Shown piece after piece: positions 25,278 to 34,640 of a stretch of 53,304 bases of DNA. The translations under genes and the position numbers were made by a program. Origin of the DNA: Lentisphaerae bacterium GWF2_38_69 (GTDB taxonomy: Bacteria; Verrucomicrobiota; Lentisphaeria; Victivallales; GWF2-38-69); assembly GCA_001803205.1 (NCBI GenBank), contig MHBE01000061.1:1-53304 (forward strand). The letters are read 5' to 3'. The number at the start of each line of letters is the position of its first letter. The stretch's first letter is position 1. The notes under the pieces were generated by a model. The model did no database searches. It was given only the letters and a program-made list of their open reading frames with translations, and was not told the origin of the DNA.

Positions 25278-26141
25278 ATGAGAAGTTTTTTATTGATTTT
25301 TATATCATGTTTGGTATTGAGTTACTCATTATCTGCTGAAAGTTCTGATGATAAGGCTTCTCAAAAAGGTTATATGAGTGATTATACGAGTGAAATATAT
25401 CTTTATAATGTTGTCAGGTATTTATATAGGTGGTATCTGGATGAGATAGACATTGAGAAAAATACTTCAGCTAAAGATATTGAGTTTTTTATTCGAAAAC
25501 TAAACCCGGAATTGGATAAAGATGATAGGAGCCTATATGCGGAGATTATTATTCCAATGTTTAATATTTCAGTTAAACTTAAGAAATCTGACTATATTAT
25601 CGAAGAAACTGGACAGGAGATAAAAAGCAATGGTTTTAAGATAATAAATGTTTCCAGAATCTCCACGGAAAATTTTGATTTTACAGACTATTCCAGGACG
25701 ACCATAGAGATAGAGAAAATGAGAGAATACCTTTTTAAAACCCGCAACCATGAAGAATACCCCAGTGAAGATTTGCTAGACAAAATCAGAAAGAGTTTCA
25801 AGAATCAGATTGTTAAGCTCCAAAAAGAATATCCCAATGAGTCTTTCAATAAGAACACTGTCCTTTTTTTAGCTCCGATGTCTCCGATAGGCAATGATTT
25901 CTGGGCGTATTGGGAAAACGGCAAACTTGCTTTTCATTGCAATGCCGATATAGATATTTCAAATGAAAAAATCTGGGATAATGAGAATTTCTATTTCGAT
26001 TACTATGATGTTTATAAAAACACTGTTGTTTCTCTCAGCGAAACAGCTTTGAGCAATGAATTTTTAACCAGAGACCAGGTAGGCAGAATTCTTTTTAATT
26101 GTATGGTTCTTGGGAAAAGAGTAACCATGCAGGAGGAATGA
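25278..26141 (+). CDS. exported hypothetical protein (287 aa)
   Basis: Signal peptide FLLIFISCLVLSYSLSA at the N-terminus, no lipobox. The mature protein is acidic and tyrosine-rich (YMSDYTSEIYLYNVVRYLY, FWAYWENGKLAFHC). No family recognised. I chose ATG 25278 because GAGG lies 11-12 nt upstream; TTG 25269 overlaps the previous stop and sits too close to that site. Probably co-transcribed with the preceding secreted protein, and the two may act together in the periplasm or outer surface. Confidence 0.6.
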   Translation: MRSFLLIFISCLVLSYSLSAESSDDKASQKGYMSDYTSEIYLYNVVRYLYRWYLDEIDIEKNTSAKDIEFFIRKLNPELDKDDRSLYAEIIIPMFNISVKLKKSDYIIEETGQEIKSNGFKIINVSRISTENFDFTDYSRTTIEIEKMREYLFKTRNHEEYPSEDLLDKIRKSFKNQIVKLQKEYPNESFNKNTVLFLAPMSPIGNDFWAYWENGKLAFHCNADIDISNEKIWDNENFYFDYYDVYKNTVVSLSETALSNEFLTRDQVGRILFNCMVLGKRVTMQEE

Positions 26142-26167
26142 TATTCCTGTCAGATGAAAAAGTAATT

Positions 26168-26183
26168 AGACCAGGTCTTTTTT
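26168..26183 (+). terminator. weak terminator between convergent genes
   Basis: AGACC-A-GGTCT followed directly by T-run. The stem is short, so termination would be weak. It sits between the exported-protein gene and convergent cysS. Confidence 0.35.
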
Positions 26184-26209
26184 CCCATTCATCTCTCTGA
26201 CTGATGCAA

Positions 26210-27619
26210 TTAATTTTTCTTGAGAGTATAGGCATTTGCTTTATCTTCCACTGTCCAGCCAAGTTCGGAAAGCTGTTTCCTTATCGCATCTGATTTGGCG
26301 AAATCCTTTGTTCTTCTTGCTGCAAATCTTTCTTCTGCAAGTTTTTTGATATCGGCAGGTATTTCTTCTTCATGAGTTTCATCCAAGTTGAAAACCCCCA
26401 GAATTGAGTCGAAATTGTGGAATGCTGCAATGATGATTTCAGCTCCTTTTGACCCGAGTTCTTCTGAAGCTATGAGTTTATTGGATTCTCTTAAGAGATT
26501 GAAAACCGAAGCGAGCGCTTCTGAAATATTCAGGTCATCAGCAAGTGCGCTTCCGAAATTGCCTACATAATCGTTTACAATATCCGATACAGGTTTTCCA
26601 TCTTTTTTTGATTTAATAATTTCATTCAGATTATTAAAGAGGGTTTGGAAGCTTTTAAGCGATTCTCTGGAATGCTTAAGAGCATCCATAGTGAAGTTGA
26701 GTTTTCTTCTATACTGTGCAGAAATCAGAACCCATCTAATTTCCTGAGGAGTATAACCCTTTGAAATTAGGTCTCTGACTGTATAGAAATTACCCATAGA
26801 TTTGGACATTTTCAGACCGTCAACAATAAGATATTCGCAATGCATCCAGTAGTTTACAAATTTCTGTCCATTTGCTGATTCGCTCTGAGCTATCTCATCT
26901 TCATGGTGAGGAAACATATTATCAATTCCGCCAGTGTGAATATCGAAAGTTTTCCCAAGATATTTCATGCTCATCGCGCTGCATTCGATATGCCAGCCCG
27001 GGCGGCCTTTTCCCCATGGACTGTCCCACCAGACATTTCCGTCCCGTTCATCCCAGGCTTTCCAGAGAGCGAAATCTGCGACAGAATCCTTGTCATATTC
27101 ATCAGAATTAACCCTAGCACCGGAGCGCTGGTTATCCATGTCGATTCTGGCAAGTTTTCCGTAATCCTTGAATTTTGAAATCGAAAAGTAAATGGAGTTA
27201 TCTTCGCTTTTATATGCATAACCTTTTTCTACCAGAGTTTGGATCAGAGTTATCATTTCCTCAATGTGGGCTGTGGCAGCGGGATAATATTCGGCTTTTT
27301 CGACATTTAATTTATTCAGGTCTTCAAAGAATGCATCGACATACTTTTTTGTGTATTCCTTGAGAGGAATTCCTGCAGCTATTGAATCTCTAATTGTTTT
27401 ATCATCCACATCAGTCAGGTTCATAACCTGTATTACTTTATACCCATGATATTCAAGAGTTCTCCTAAGTATATCTTCAAAAAGGTAAGCCCTGAAATTG
27501 CCTATATGGGCAAAATTATAAACGGTCGGTCCGCAGGTGTACATTCTGACAATTTTATTTTTTATAGGAGTAAATTTGCGCTTTTTGCGCTCCATTGTAT
27601 CAAAAAATTGAATATCCAT
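26210..27619 (-). CDS. cysS: cysteinyl-tRNA synthetase
   Basis: Class I synthetase charging tRNA-Cys, 469 residues, normal length. YTCGPTVYNFAHIGNFRAYL contains the zinc cysteine and the HIGH-type signature. The other zinc ligands are in GRPGWHIECSAMS and FPHHEDEIAQSE. The KMSKS motif is LKMSKSMGNF. The C-terminal anticodon-binding part ends AYTLKK. Last gene of the minus-strand group that begins with rarA; 11 nt separate it from the ATP-cone gene. Confidence 0.97.
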   Translation of the reverse strand: MDIQFFDTMERKKRKFTPIKNKIVRMYTCGPTVYNFAHIGNFRAYLFEDILRRTLEYHGYKVIQVMNLTDVDDKTIRDSIAAGIPLKEYTKKYVDAFFEDLNKLNVEKAEYYPAATAHIEEMITLIQTLVEKGYAYKSEDNSIYFSISKFKDYGKLARIDMDNQRSGARVNSDEYDKDSVADFALWKAWDERDGNVWWDSPWGKGRPGWHIECSAMSMKYLGKTFDIHTGGIDNMFPHHEDEIAQSESANGQKFVNYWMHCEYLIVDGLKMSKSMGNFYTVRDLISKGYTPQEIRWVLISAQYRRKLNFTMDALKHSRESLKSFQTLFNNLNEIIKSKKDGKPVSDIVNDYVGNFGSALADDLNISEALASVFNLLRESNKLIASEELGSKGAEIIIAAFHNFDSILGVFNLDETHEEEIPADIKKLAEERFAARRTKDFAKSDAIRKQLSELGWTVEDKANAYTLKKN

Positions 27620-27630
27620 TTAAAACCTCA

Positions 27631-28605
27631 CTAAATCTTTATTATTTTTATCTGGACACCATCTTTTAAATTCTCTGCAAATGTAGTGGCAAGTTCCTTG
27701 CAGAATCTTTCTCCTGCAGAGAGTTTTACGCCAAAGTATTTTTCGGCGAAAAAGTATATATCTGAAAACTTCAGGTAAATGGGTATCATATCATTTTGTT
27801 TTATGTCAGAATGGAATTTGGAAAGGTTTTCCCTGATTACAGAAATGATTTCATTCAGAGCGTCAACTGCTACAGGAAAACATGGGAAAAGCTGAAGTTC
27901 AGTGATAACTCCTTCGATCTGATAGTATTTTGCAATCTGAGAAAGTTTAATTTCAAGTTTTACTGAAGGAAAAATAGAACCAATTCCTGAAAAATCTATC
28001 ATTCCAAAAGATATGAGTTCTTTAGTTTTAGCTGATAATTTATCCAGAATTTCTACTCTGGTTGCAATCCATTTAGTGTCTTTTCCGGGGTTTACTATGA
28101 TATTCGGAATTGTAGGGAGTTCTTTGTTTTCATTTCTATAGAATTTGGCAAGCTCAAACAGAAGGTTTTCAGGAGCATTGTTTATGCCAAGATTTCTGCA
28201 GGCATTATAAACTTTGTCTGAAATACGATAAAGCTCATCATTAGAGATGTTAAGCCCTTTTTCAATCGACTTTCTGATGCTGTGCTCTTCAGTCATGTTG
28301 ATATCGCTGAAACTTCCTTCCGTTGTAGTTCTAAATGCTGCTCCGATATCATGATTGCCTGAATCATTGAGCATTTGGGAAATTAATATATTAATCTCCT
28401 TATCGGTAAAAAAAATGCCTTTCTCTGCCTGATAAGATAGAGCATTCTCAACGGCGTTTGTCAAATCTTCTGCAATCCAGAATTCCTTGACACCGGCCAT
28501 AAGACAGCATTTGATGAGCTTTGTTTGAAGTGCTTCTGTATCAAATTGCATTCTCGTACCGTCTTCTTTTAATATCATTATTGTTTTGGAGCTTAGGCAG
28601 ATCAT
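27631..28605 (-). CDS. ATP-cone domain protein of unknown function
   Basis: 324 residues. The first 100 form an ATP-cone (ILKEDGTRMQFDTEALQTKL, then FFTDKEINILISQML), the nucleotide-sensing module of NrdR and ribonucleotide reductases. There is no NrdR zinc finger in front and no reductase domain behind. The remaining 220 residues (VNPGKDTKWIATRVEILDKL and so on) are unrecognised. An internal Met at residue 10 may be the true start. Located between ymdB-like and cysS in the same direction. A nucleotide-responsive regulator is a reasonable guess only. Confidence 0.7.
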   Translation of the reverse strand: MICLSSKTIMILKEDGTRMQFDTEALQTKLIKCCLMAGVKEFWIAEDLTNAVENALSYQAEKGIFFTDKEINILISQMLNDSGNHDIGAAFRTTTEGSFSDINMTEEHSIRKSIEKGLNISNDELYRISDKVYNACRNLGINNAPENLLFELAKFYRNENKELPTIPNIIVNPGKDTKWIATRVEILDKLSAKTKELISFGMIDFSGIGSIFPSVKLEIKLSQIAKYYQIEGVITELQLFPCFPVAVDALNEIISVIRENLSKFHSDIKQNDMIPIYLKFSDIYFFAEKYFGVKLSAGERFCKELATTFAENLKDGVQIKIIKI

Positions 28606-28617
28606 GGGTTTAGTTTA

Positions 28618-29406
28618 TTAAATATCTGTTAATATGGATAAAGGTTTAATTGCGGTAGCCTTTCCTGTTTTATTGTCATAAGAAATTACGACTGCGTCCA
28701 TTCTCATCTTGCCGGTTTCTACAACTTCGAGCCTTGTCGGAAGATCTGTTGTAAATTTATGAATCACGCTGCTTATTTTCCTGCCGATAATAGATTCATG
28801 GCCGCCGACCATTCCCACATCAGTCATAAATGCGGTTCCTCCAGGAAAAACCTGTGCATCAGCTGTCTGTACATGAGTGTGGGTACCGAGAACAGCAGTT
28901 ACTTTTCCGTCAAGATATCTTGCCATTGTTATTTTTTCACTGGTAGCCTCAGCATGAAAATCTACAATGATTGTTTTTACATATGTGGGCAGTTCTTCAA
29001 GAATTTTTGTGACCTGCAGGAAAGGACAGAAAGCAGGCATCTTCATAAATGTTTTGCCCATAAGACTGATAACCGCAACTTCTCCGGCGGCTGGATTTTT
29101 GAAAACTCCAAAGCCTTTTCCTGGTTGAGCCGGATTTAAATTTGCCGGTCTGATTATATTGCTGAAAGATCTAATCTCATTTTCGAAATTCTTCTGATCC
29201 CAGACATGATCTCCAAGAGTTATCACATCGACATATCCTGAGAGCTCTTGTACGCATTTATCTGTTATTCCTGAACCTGATGCGGAATTTTCCCCATTTG
29301 CTATCACAAATGTACAGGAATAATCCCTTTTTATATCAGGAACAAGCGCCCTAAGCGCTTTTCTTCCTCCTTTGCCAACTATGTCACCTATAAAAAGTAG
29401 ATTCAT
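28618..29406 (-). CDS. ymdB: YmdB-like metallophosphoesterase
   Basis: 262-residue dimetal phosphodiesterase of the TIGR00282/YmdB group; the Bacillus enzyme acts on 2',3'-cyclic nucleotides. Metal and phosphate-binding motifs are visible: FIGDIVGKGGRKAL, IANGENSASGSGIT, TLGDHVWDQ, VDFHAEATSEK and LGTHTHVQTAD. It follows rny by 19 nt, the same order as rny-ymdB in Bacillus, which suggests a conserved RNA-turnover and signalling pair. Confidence 0.93.
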   Translation of the reverse strand: MNLLFIGDIVGKGGRKALRALVPDIKRDYSCTFVIANGENSASGSGITDKCVQELSGYVDVITLGDHVWDQKNFENEIRSFSNIIRPANLNPAQPGKGFGVFKNPAAGEVAVISLMGKTFMKMPAFCPFLQVTKILEELPTYVKTIIVDFHAEATSEKITMARYLDGKVTAVLGTHTHVQTADAQVFPGGTAFMTDVGMVGGHESIIGRKISSVIHKFTTDLPTRLEVVETGKMRMDAVVISYDNKTGKATAIKPLSILTDI

Positions 29407-29425
29407 TTATTTTTATGCCTTTATG

Positions 29426-30973
29426 TTATTTGGCATAATCTACGGATCTGGTTTCTCTTATTACCGTGACCTGAATTTTGCCTGGGTAGGTAACTTCTTT
29501 TTCCACTCTAAGGCAGATATCTCTTGCCAGACTTTGGGCTTTTTCGTCAGTAATTTTTTCAGGTTCGACTACAACTCTTATTTCTCTACCTGCCTGTAAC
29601 GCGTAGGATGATTCTACTCCAGGATAACTATTTGCAATCGCTTCAAGGTGTTCAAGTCGTTTGAGATAAAGTTCAGTTGTTTCGCTTCTTGCACCAGGCC
29701 TTGAAGCGCTCAAAGCGTCACATGCATTGGCAAGTATGGCATAAACACTTGTCGGTTCTACTTCGTCATGGTGGGAAGCTACAGCATTTATCACGATCGG
29801 ATCTTCATTATTTTTTCTAAGAATATCAGCACCTATCGCAGCATGAGTGCCCTCTACTTCATGGTCTACGGCCTTGCCAATGTCATGCAGTAGCCCGATT
29901 CTTCTTGCTTTTTGCTGATCCAATCCTAGCTCAGCAGCGATCATTCCCATAAAGTAAGCTGTCTCAAGAGAATGCTTCAAAACATTCTGCGAGAAACTAT
30001 ATCTATATTTAAGCCTGCCGATAAGTTTTATTATTTGAGGAGATATTCCCTGAATGCCTACTTCAAGAGCTGCTTGCCCTCCGACATCCATAATGTCTTT
30101 TTCTACATCTTTCCTGATTTTTTTTGTTACTTCTTCAACTCTTGTAGGATGAATTCTGCCATCTGATATCAATCTTTCCAGCACCTGTCTGCCTATTTCT
30201 TTTCTGACAGGGTCAAAACATGATATTACCACTGCTTCAGGAGTATCGTCAATAAGTATATTTACGCCCGTTGCAGCTTCAAGAGCTCTGATGTTTCTGC
30301 CGTCTCTTCCTATGATTCTTCCTTTCATCTCATCATTGGAAATTGGAATCGTTGCCGTCGTTCTTTCATAAGTACACTCAGAAGCGTAACGCTGTATAGC
30401 TGAGATGATAATTCTATGCGCTTCAGTTTCCGCAGTTTCCTTTGCTCTTTCCTGTGAATCCCTTATCATCTGTCCCATTTCCTGTTTGAGCTCATATTCA
30501 AGTTTTTCCAGCAAAACTTTTTTTGCTGCATCTTTGCTCATTTCGGAAATTCTCTGAAGTTCCTCTATCTGTAGATTAATCTTCTGCTGGAGCTCAAGTT
30601 CTTTGGCATCAAGTTTTTCCTTGGTCTTTATAAGTTCCTTCTCTTTCTTTTCGATAGAATCGTATCTTCCTTCAAGGGCATCGAGTTTTTTATCAAGACT
30701 CTCTTCCTTGGATTCAAGTCTCTGTTCGATTTTACTTAATTCTTTCCTTCTGTTCCTGCATTCATCTTCAAATGCTTCCTTGAGCTTAAGCACTTCGCTT
30801 TTTGCAGTTATTCTTGCATCTTTGAGGATGTGTTCACTCTCTTTTAAAGCATCATTTTTAACTTTCGAAGAGTAATAGACTGCATTATTTTTTCTGATTA
30901 AAGATATTATCCAGAATAAAGAAAACCCGATTAATAATCCGAGAAGAATAAATGCTACTGCTGAAAACAACAT
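29426..30973 (-). CDS. rny: ribonuclease Y
   Basis: Membrane-anchored endoribonuclease that initiates mRNA decay, 515 residues. One N-terminal membrane segment (FILLGLLIGFSLFWIISL), a long charged coiled coil (about 30-200), a KH domain (GRIIGRDGRNIRALEAATG) and an HD domain (RIGLLHDIGKAVDHEVEG) occur in the standard order. The C-terminus ends GKIQVTVIRETRSVDYAK, as usual. A strong purine-rich ribosome site (AAGGAGAGAGAGG on the minus strand) precedes the ATG. Confidence 0.97.
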   Translation of the reverse strand: MLFSAVAFILLGLLIGFSLFWIISLIRKNNAVYYSSKVKNDALKESEHILKDARITAKSEVLKLKEAFEDECRNRRKELSKIEQRLESKEESLDKKLDALEGRYDSIEKKEKELIKTKEKLDAKELELQQKINLQIEELQRISEMSKDAAKKVLLEKLEYELKQEMGQMIRDSQERAKETAETEAHRIIISAIQRYASECTYERTTATIPISNDEMKGRIIGRDGRNIRALEAATGVNILIDDTPEAVVISCFDPVRKEIGRQVLERLISDGRIHPTRVEEVTKKIRKDVEKDIMDVGGQAALEVGIQGISPQIIKLIGRLKYRYSFSQNVLKHSLETAYFMGMIAAELGLDQQKARRIGLLHDIGKAVDHEVEGTHAAIGADILRKNNEDPIVINAVASHHDEVEPTSVYAILANACDALSASRPGARSETTELYLKRLEHLEAIANSYPGVESSYALQAGREIRVVVEPEKITDEKAQSLARDICLRVEKEVTYPGKIQVTVIRETRSVDYAK

Positions 30974-31038
30974 ATCCTCTCTCTCCTTTTTTTATTTTAG
31001 TTGTTAAGATATTTATAAATTTATCAAAAGGCTCAACC

Positions 31039-32433
31039 TTAAGAGATTCTTTTGAACTCTTTCAGGCTGCTCCAATAGTTTAATCTTTCCTTGATTTTTG
31101 CTTCGAACCCTATCTCATTAGGTTGATAGAAACATTTTTTAACACCTATGTAAGACTGTTCTACAATTTTATTTTCATGGTCATGCGGATATATATATGA
31201 CTCTTTTCTTTTTTCATCTGAACTTGGACAATATTTTGATCTCAGGTAAATCGGAATCTCCTCGGTTCTATTGTTTTCCACATCGTTAATTGCCTGGTCT
31301 ATGGCCAGATACGAAGCATTGCTTTTAGGTGCTGTTGCGCAATATGTGACTGCCTGAGATAGTATTATCCTTGCTTCCGGCATTCCAATCATCTCTATTG
31401 CCTGCATGGCAGAAGTAGCCAGCTGAATAGCCCTGGGATCTGCATTTCCTATATCTTCTGAGGCAAAAATGACTATTCTTCTGGCTATAAACATTATATC
31501 TTCGCCGGCATTGAGCATTTTCGCTAGCCAATAGATTGCAGCATCAGGATCGCTGCCTCTCATGCTCTTGATAAATGCACTTATTGTATCGTAATGATCA
31601 TCTTTACCGTAGTTAACTGATTTTTTCTGAACGGTTTCCTGAACAATTTCCAGTGTGATATTGGCAACTGGTTCTTTATTTGGAGTAAGAGCTGCGGCAA
31701 GTTCCAGTGTGTTAAGCGCTCTTCGGGCATCACCTTCGCAGATTTCGCAAATAAATTCCAAAGCTTCATTGCTCAGGGTAACTTTATAACCTTCAAAAGC
31801 TTTTGGAACAGTTACTGCTCTTTCAATAAGGCTTTTTATTCCTTGTTTGGATATAGGTTTTAATTGAAAAACCAACGATCGAGAGAGCAGGGGGGAAACA
31901 ATGAAGAAATAAGGATTCTGAGTGGTGGCGCCTATAAATCTAATATTGCCGTTTTCTATGTCTGGCAAAAGTGAGTCCTGTTGAGCTCTGTTGAAACGGT
32001 GAAGTTCATCTATAAAGACAATGGTTTTTCTTTGTGATATTCCTCTTCTTGTTGTGGCAGAAATTATTTCACCTCTTAAATCGCTCTTTTTTGAAGTGAT
32101 CCCTGAAAGTCTGACGAAAGCTGAATTAGTAGTTCTTGCGATGATTTCAGCAAGGCTTGTTTTTCCCACTCCGGGCGGGCCGTAAAGGATAACTGAAGAA
32201 AAAGTGTCGCTCTCAATGGCTTTTCTTAGCAGTTTGCCTTTTGATACAAGGTGTTCCTGCCCGAAGAATTCATCTAGACTTTGCGGCCTTAATCTTGCTG
32301 CAAGAGGTGCATAACTGGGAGCTTCCGTATTATTGGAAACTTCTCCATTAATGTTGTCAATATCTAAAAACAGAGAATCCAAACTTTTACCTGAACCTTT
32401 ACGGATCGGGAAAGAGATTCTGCTAAGGAGCAA
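31039..32433 (-). CDS. rarA: replication-associated recombination protein A (RarA/MgsA AAA ATPase)
   Basis: AAA+ ATPase related to clamp loaders that acts at stalled replication forks; 464 residues. Motifs: LAARLRPQSLDEFFGQEHL, Walker A YGPPGVGKTSLA, Walker B FIDELHRFNRAQQD, sensor I IGATTQNP, and the C-terminal MgsA part (DEKRKESYIYPHD). The start is TTG at 32433-32431 with about 45 extra N-terminal residues before the conserved part; no ATG is available. It leads the minus-strand cluster, 65 nt upstream of rny. Confidence 0.94.
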   Translation of the reverse strand: MLLSRISFPIRKGSGKSLDSLFLDIDNINGEVSNNTEAPSYAPLAARLRPQSLDEFFGQEHLVSKGKLLRKAIESDTFSSVILYGPPGVGKTSLAEIIARTTNSAFVRLSGITSKKSDLRGEIISATTRRGISQRKTIVFIDELHRFNRAQQDSLLPDIENGNIRFIGATTQNPYFFIVSPLLSRSLVFQLKPISKQGIKSLIERAVTVPKAFEGYKVTLSNEALEFICEICEGDARRALNTLELAAALTPNKEPVANITLEIVQETVQKKSVNYGKDDHYDTISAFIKSMRGSDPDAAIYWLAKMLNAGEDIMFIARRIVIFASEDIGNADPRAIQLATSAMQAIEMIGMPEARIILSQAVTYCATAPKSNASYLAIDQAINDVENNRTEEIPIYLRSKYCPSSDEKRKESYIYPHDHENKIVEQSYIGVKKCFYQPNEIGFEAKIKERLNYWSSLKEFKRIS

Positions 32434-32738
32434 TTATTTTGGGACAAAAGATTTAACTCAATAAACTAAACAAAGGGAATATCCCCATTCTATCTCTAAT
32501 TATCAGATTAATAAACCTCATATCTGAACTGCATTTCTCCAAGCAGGCTCAACCGATCCAATTTATTATAAAACTATATTAAAGGAACCATTTCATTCCT
32601 ACTACCGTAGTATATTGGCTAAGTCTATCTTTTTAAAATCAGGACAGGATTTTTTCTTATTTTTATTTTTCAGGTTTTTGGTGTTTTGTCTTATTCGAAC
32701 TATTCTTGAATATCAAACAGAATCTATTGAGAGGGTAT
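32434..32738. promoter_or_regulatory. divergent intergenic region between rarA and the RsmB-like gene
   Basis: About 300 bp, AT-rich, must hold promoters for both directions. A 13-bp palindrome, TACTAC-C-GTAGTA at 32600-32612, is the only structured site I see. AT-rich -10-like strings (TATATT, TATTAT) occur on the plus side near 32560-32615, but I cannot assign a promoter with confidence. Confidence 0.4.
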
Positions 32739-34079
32739 ATGAGTTCGAATTTATTCAGAGCGAAAACATTCAGCTGTCTAGAGATGCTTAAAAATACAGT
32801 AAAGCCAGTTCTTGCTGAGAATAAACCGGCAGACAGAATTGTTGCTTCCTATTTTAAATCCAACAAAAAATATGGCTCGAAGGACAGGAAATTCCTTTAT
32901 GAAGTTGTTTTCAGTTTTTTTAGATGGCTCGGTTGGTCTAAGGCAATCATAAATTCAAAGGATCTGGAACCAAAAGAGTTATTTTCAAATCTTAATGATA
33001 AACAGCTTTTATTGATGGTGCTTGCCTCATCTCTTCTTGATTCTCTGCCGGAGAAAGACATCATCTTATACTGGATAGATGAATTTGGAATAGATCGTTC
33101 TTTTGTTAGAGAGTTTGCATCAGCAACAGGTACTCTCAAATTGAAAGCTGCCGTATTTAACCGGTTTCTCAAAGTTATTGCAATAGATAAAAATGTGAAC
33201 ATTTCAAATCTTGTTCCCGATTGGCTGCATTCAATAATTCCTGAGGATATAGATAGAGAAAAATTCATAGAATATTGCCAGATCCGTCCTCCTATATGGC
33301 TCAGACTTCAGGCTAAAGACCACTCTGAATTTATACAGGAATTAAAAGATAATAATGTGAAATACGCTTTTCATGACTCCATAAAGAACGCTGTAAGTAT
33401 TATCGAATCGCAAAAAAGCCTCTACAATTACGAAACATTTAAGAAAGGATGTTTTGAAATTCAGGACATAGCCTCTCAGATAATAGGTCTGACTGCCGCT
33501 CCAAAAGCTGGCGAAAGATGGTGGGATTGCTGTGCCGGAGGAGGAGGAAAGACTCTTCAACTAGCCCAGATAATGGAAAACAAAGGAAGGATTATTTCCT
33601 CTGATATCAGAGAGTATAAACTTGAAGATCTTAAAAAAAGAGCAAGAAGAGATGGTTTTTTCAATATAGAATGCAGACCATGGGACGGCTCTTTGTTAAG
33701 AAAGAAGAAAAGCGAGTCATTTGATGGAGTTTTAGTTGATGCTCCATGCAGCTGTTCCGGGACATGGCGAAGAAATCCAGATGCTAAATGGCTCCTGGAA
33801 CCTTCGGAAATTGAAGAAATAAATGCTATACAAAAACAGCTTATAAGAAATGTAGTCTCTGCTGTTAAGAAAGGAGGCGTTCTTGTTTACGCAACCTGCT
33901 CATTTTTTCATGAAGAAAACCTATCAGTCATCAATGGCTTTCTCGCAGAAAATCCGGACTTTAAGCTGGAACCATTTACAAATCCTCTAAACGGGAAACT
34001 CACTCCTGGTTATTTGCAGGTATATCCATGGGATGCTGACTGTGATGCGATGTTTGCTGCTCGTCTCAGAAAGCTTTGA
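32739..34079 (+). CDS. RsmB/NOL1-Sun family m5C RNA methyltransferase
   Basis: SAM-dependent RNA cytosine-C5 methyltransferase. An N-terminal NusB-like helical part is followed by the catalytic domain. Motif I is WWDCCAGGGGKTLQLAQ, and the two reactive cysteines are in DAPCSCSGTW and VYATCSFFHEEN. Length from ATG 32739 is 446 residues, near RsmB size. I preferred this start to TTG 32706 because GAGAGGG lies just upstream. The target (16S C967 in E. coli RsmB, or another base) cannot be told from sequence. Confidence 0.9.
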   Translation: MSSNLFRAKTFSCLEMLKNTVKPVLAENKPADRIVASYFKSNKKYGSKDRKFLYEVVFSFFRWLGWSKAIINSKDLEPKELFSNLNDKQLLLMVLASSLLDSLPEKDIILYWIDEFGIDRSFVREFASATGTLKLKAAVFNRFLKVIAIDKNVNISNLVPDWLHSIIPEDIDREKFIEYCQIRPPIWLRLQAKDHSEFIQELKDNNVKYAFHDSIKNAVSIIESQKSLYNYETFKKGCFEIQDIASQIIGLTAAPKAGERWWDCCAGGGGKTLQLAQIMENKGRIISSDIREYKLEDLKKRARRDGFFNIECRPWDGSLLRKKKSESFDGVLVDAPCSCSGTWRRNPDAKWLLEPSEIEEINAIQKQLIRNVVSAVKKGGVLVYATCSFFHEENLSVINGFLAENPDFKLEPFTNPLNGKLTPGYLQVYPWDADCDAMFAARLRKL

Positions 34080-34233
34080 AGTTTGAATTTATTTTAGCAT
34101 AACAATTCAACATTTAGAAAAACTATAGCCGATAATAAATAGTGTCTTCAAGGTTACTTCCTTGATTTTCTTCGACATCTGTATAAAATCTTTAAACAGA
34201 AAGAACTTGTCTAACTTGAAGCAGAGGGCACAT
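34080..34233. other. intergenic spacer downstream of the RsmB-like gene
   Basis: No gene or clear hairpin. With the atpD relic that follows it makes up a 300-bp gap without an intact gene. Confidence 0.3.
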
Positions 34234-34364
34234 ATGTCTGAAGACAAATCATTAAATTATGGACTTGTTACTGCTGTCCGCGGAAATATAATTGATGTTT
34301 TTTTGAAACTGACCTTCCTCATATTTCTACAGTATTAAGAACTGGCAAAGACAAAAAAATCTAA
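34234..34364 (+). pseudogene. relic of an ATP synthase beta subunit gene (5' end)
   Basis: Reads SLNYGLVTAVRGNIIDVF from ATG 34234 with GAGGG upstream. After a run of seven T (34298-34304) the sense continues in the next frame as ETDLPHISTVLRTGKDKKI and then a stop. Joined, this matches the start of F1 beta subunits (GxVxAVRGxVVDVxF...LPxIxxxLRxG). One missing T and truncation after about 43 residues leave only a fossil. No other ATPase gene is nearby. Confidence 0.65.
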
Positions 34365-34383
34365 ACAAATGAATTAAACAGAA

Positions 34384-34590
34384 ATGGATGTTACTTCTTT
34401 ACTTATATGGGGCATGCTCTTCGGAGCTGCAGGGATTGGCTTTATTGTATATGGAAGAAAGCAAAAGGCTGTCATTCCTTTGCTTACAGGGATTGCTTTG
34501 CTTGTTGTGCCATACTTTATTTCGTCTGTTTATGTTCTTGTAATTACGGGTTTGGTGCTTCTTGCAATTCCCTATTTCATACGAGTATAA
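34384..34590 (+). CDS. small two-to-three-helix membrane protein
   Basis: 68 residues, almost entirely hydrophobic: LLIWGMLFGAAGIGFIVYG, then KQK, a second segment LLTGIALLVVPYFISSVY and a third ending LLAIPYFIRV. The pattern GMLFGAAGxGFxVYGxKQ...PYFIS...PYFIR belongs to a widespread small membrane protein, sometimes labelled 'amino acid transport protein' without evidence. The function is unknown. Confidence 0.75.
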   Translation: MDVTSLLIWGMLFGAAGIGFIVYGRKQKAVIPLLTGIALLVVPYFISSVYVLVITGLVLLAIPYFIRV

Positions 34591-34640
34591 TTTTTAAAGA
34601 TTTAATGTTTTTATATAACAGTAAACCATAGGTTGTTGAA

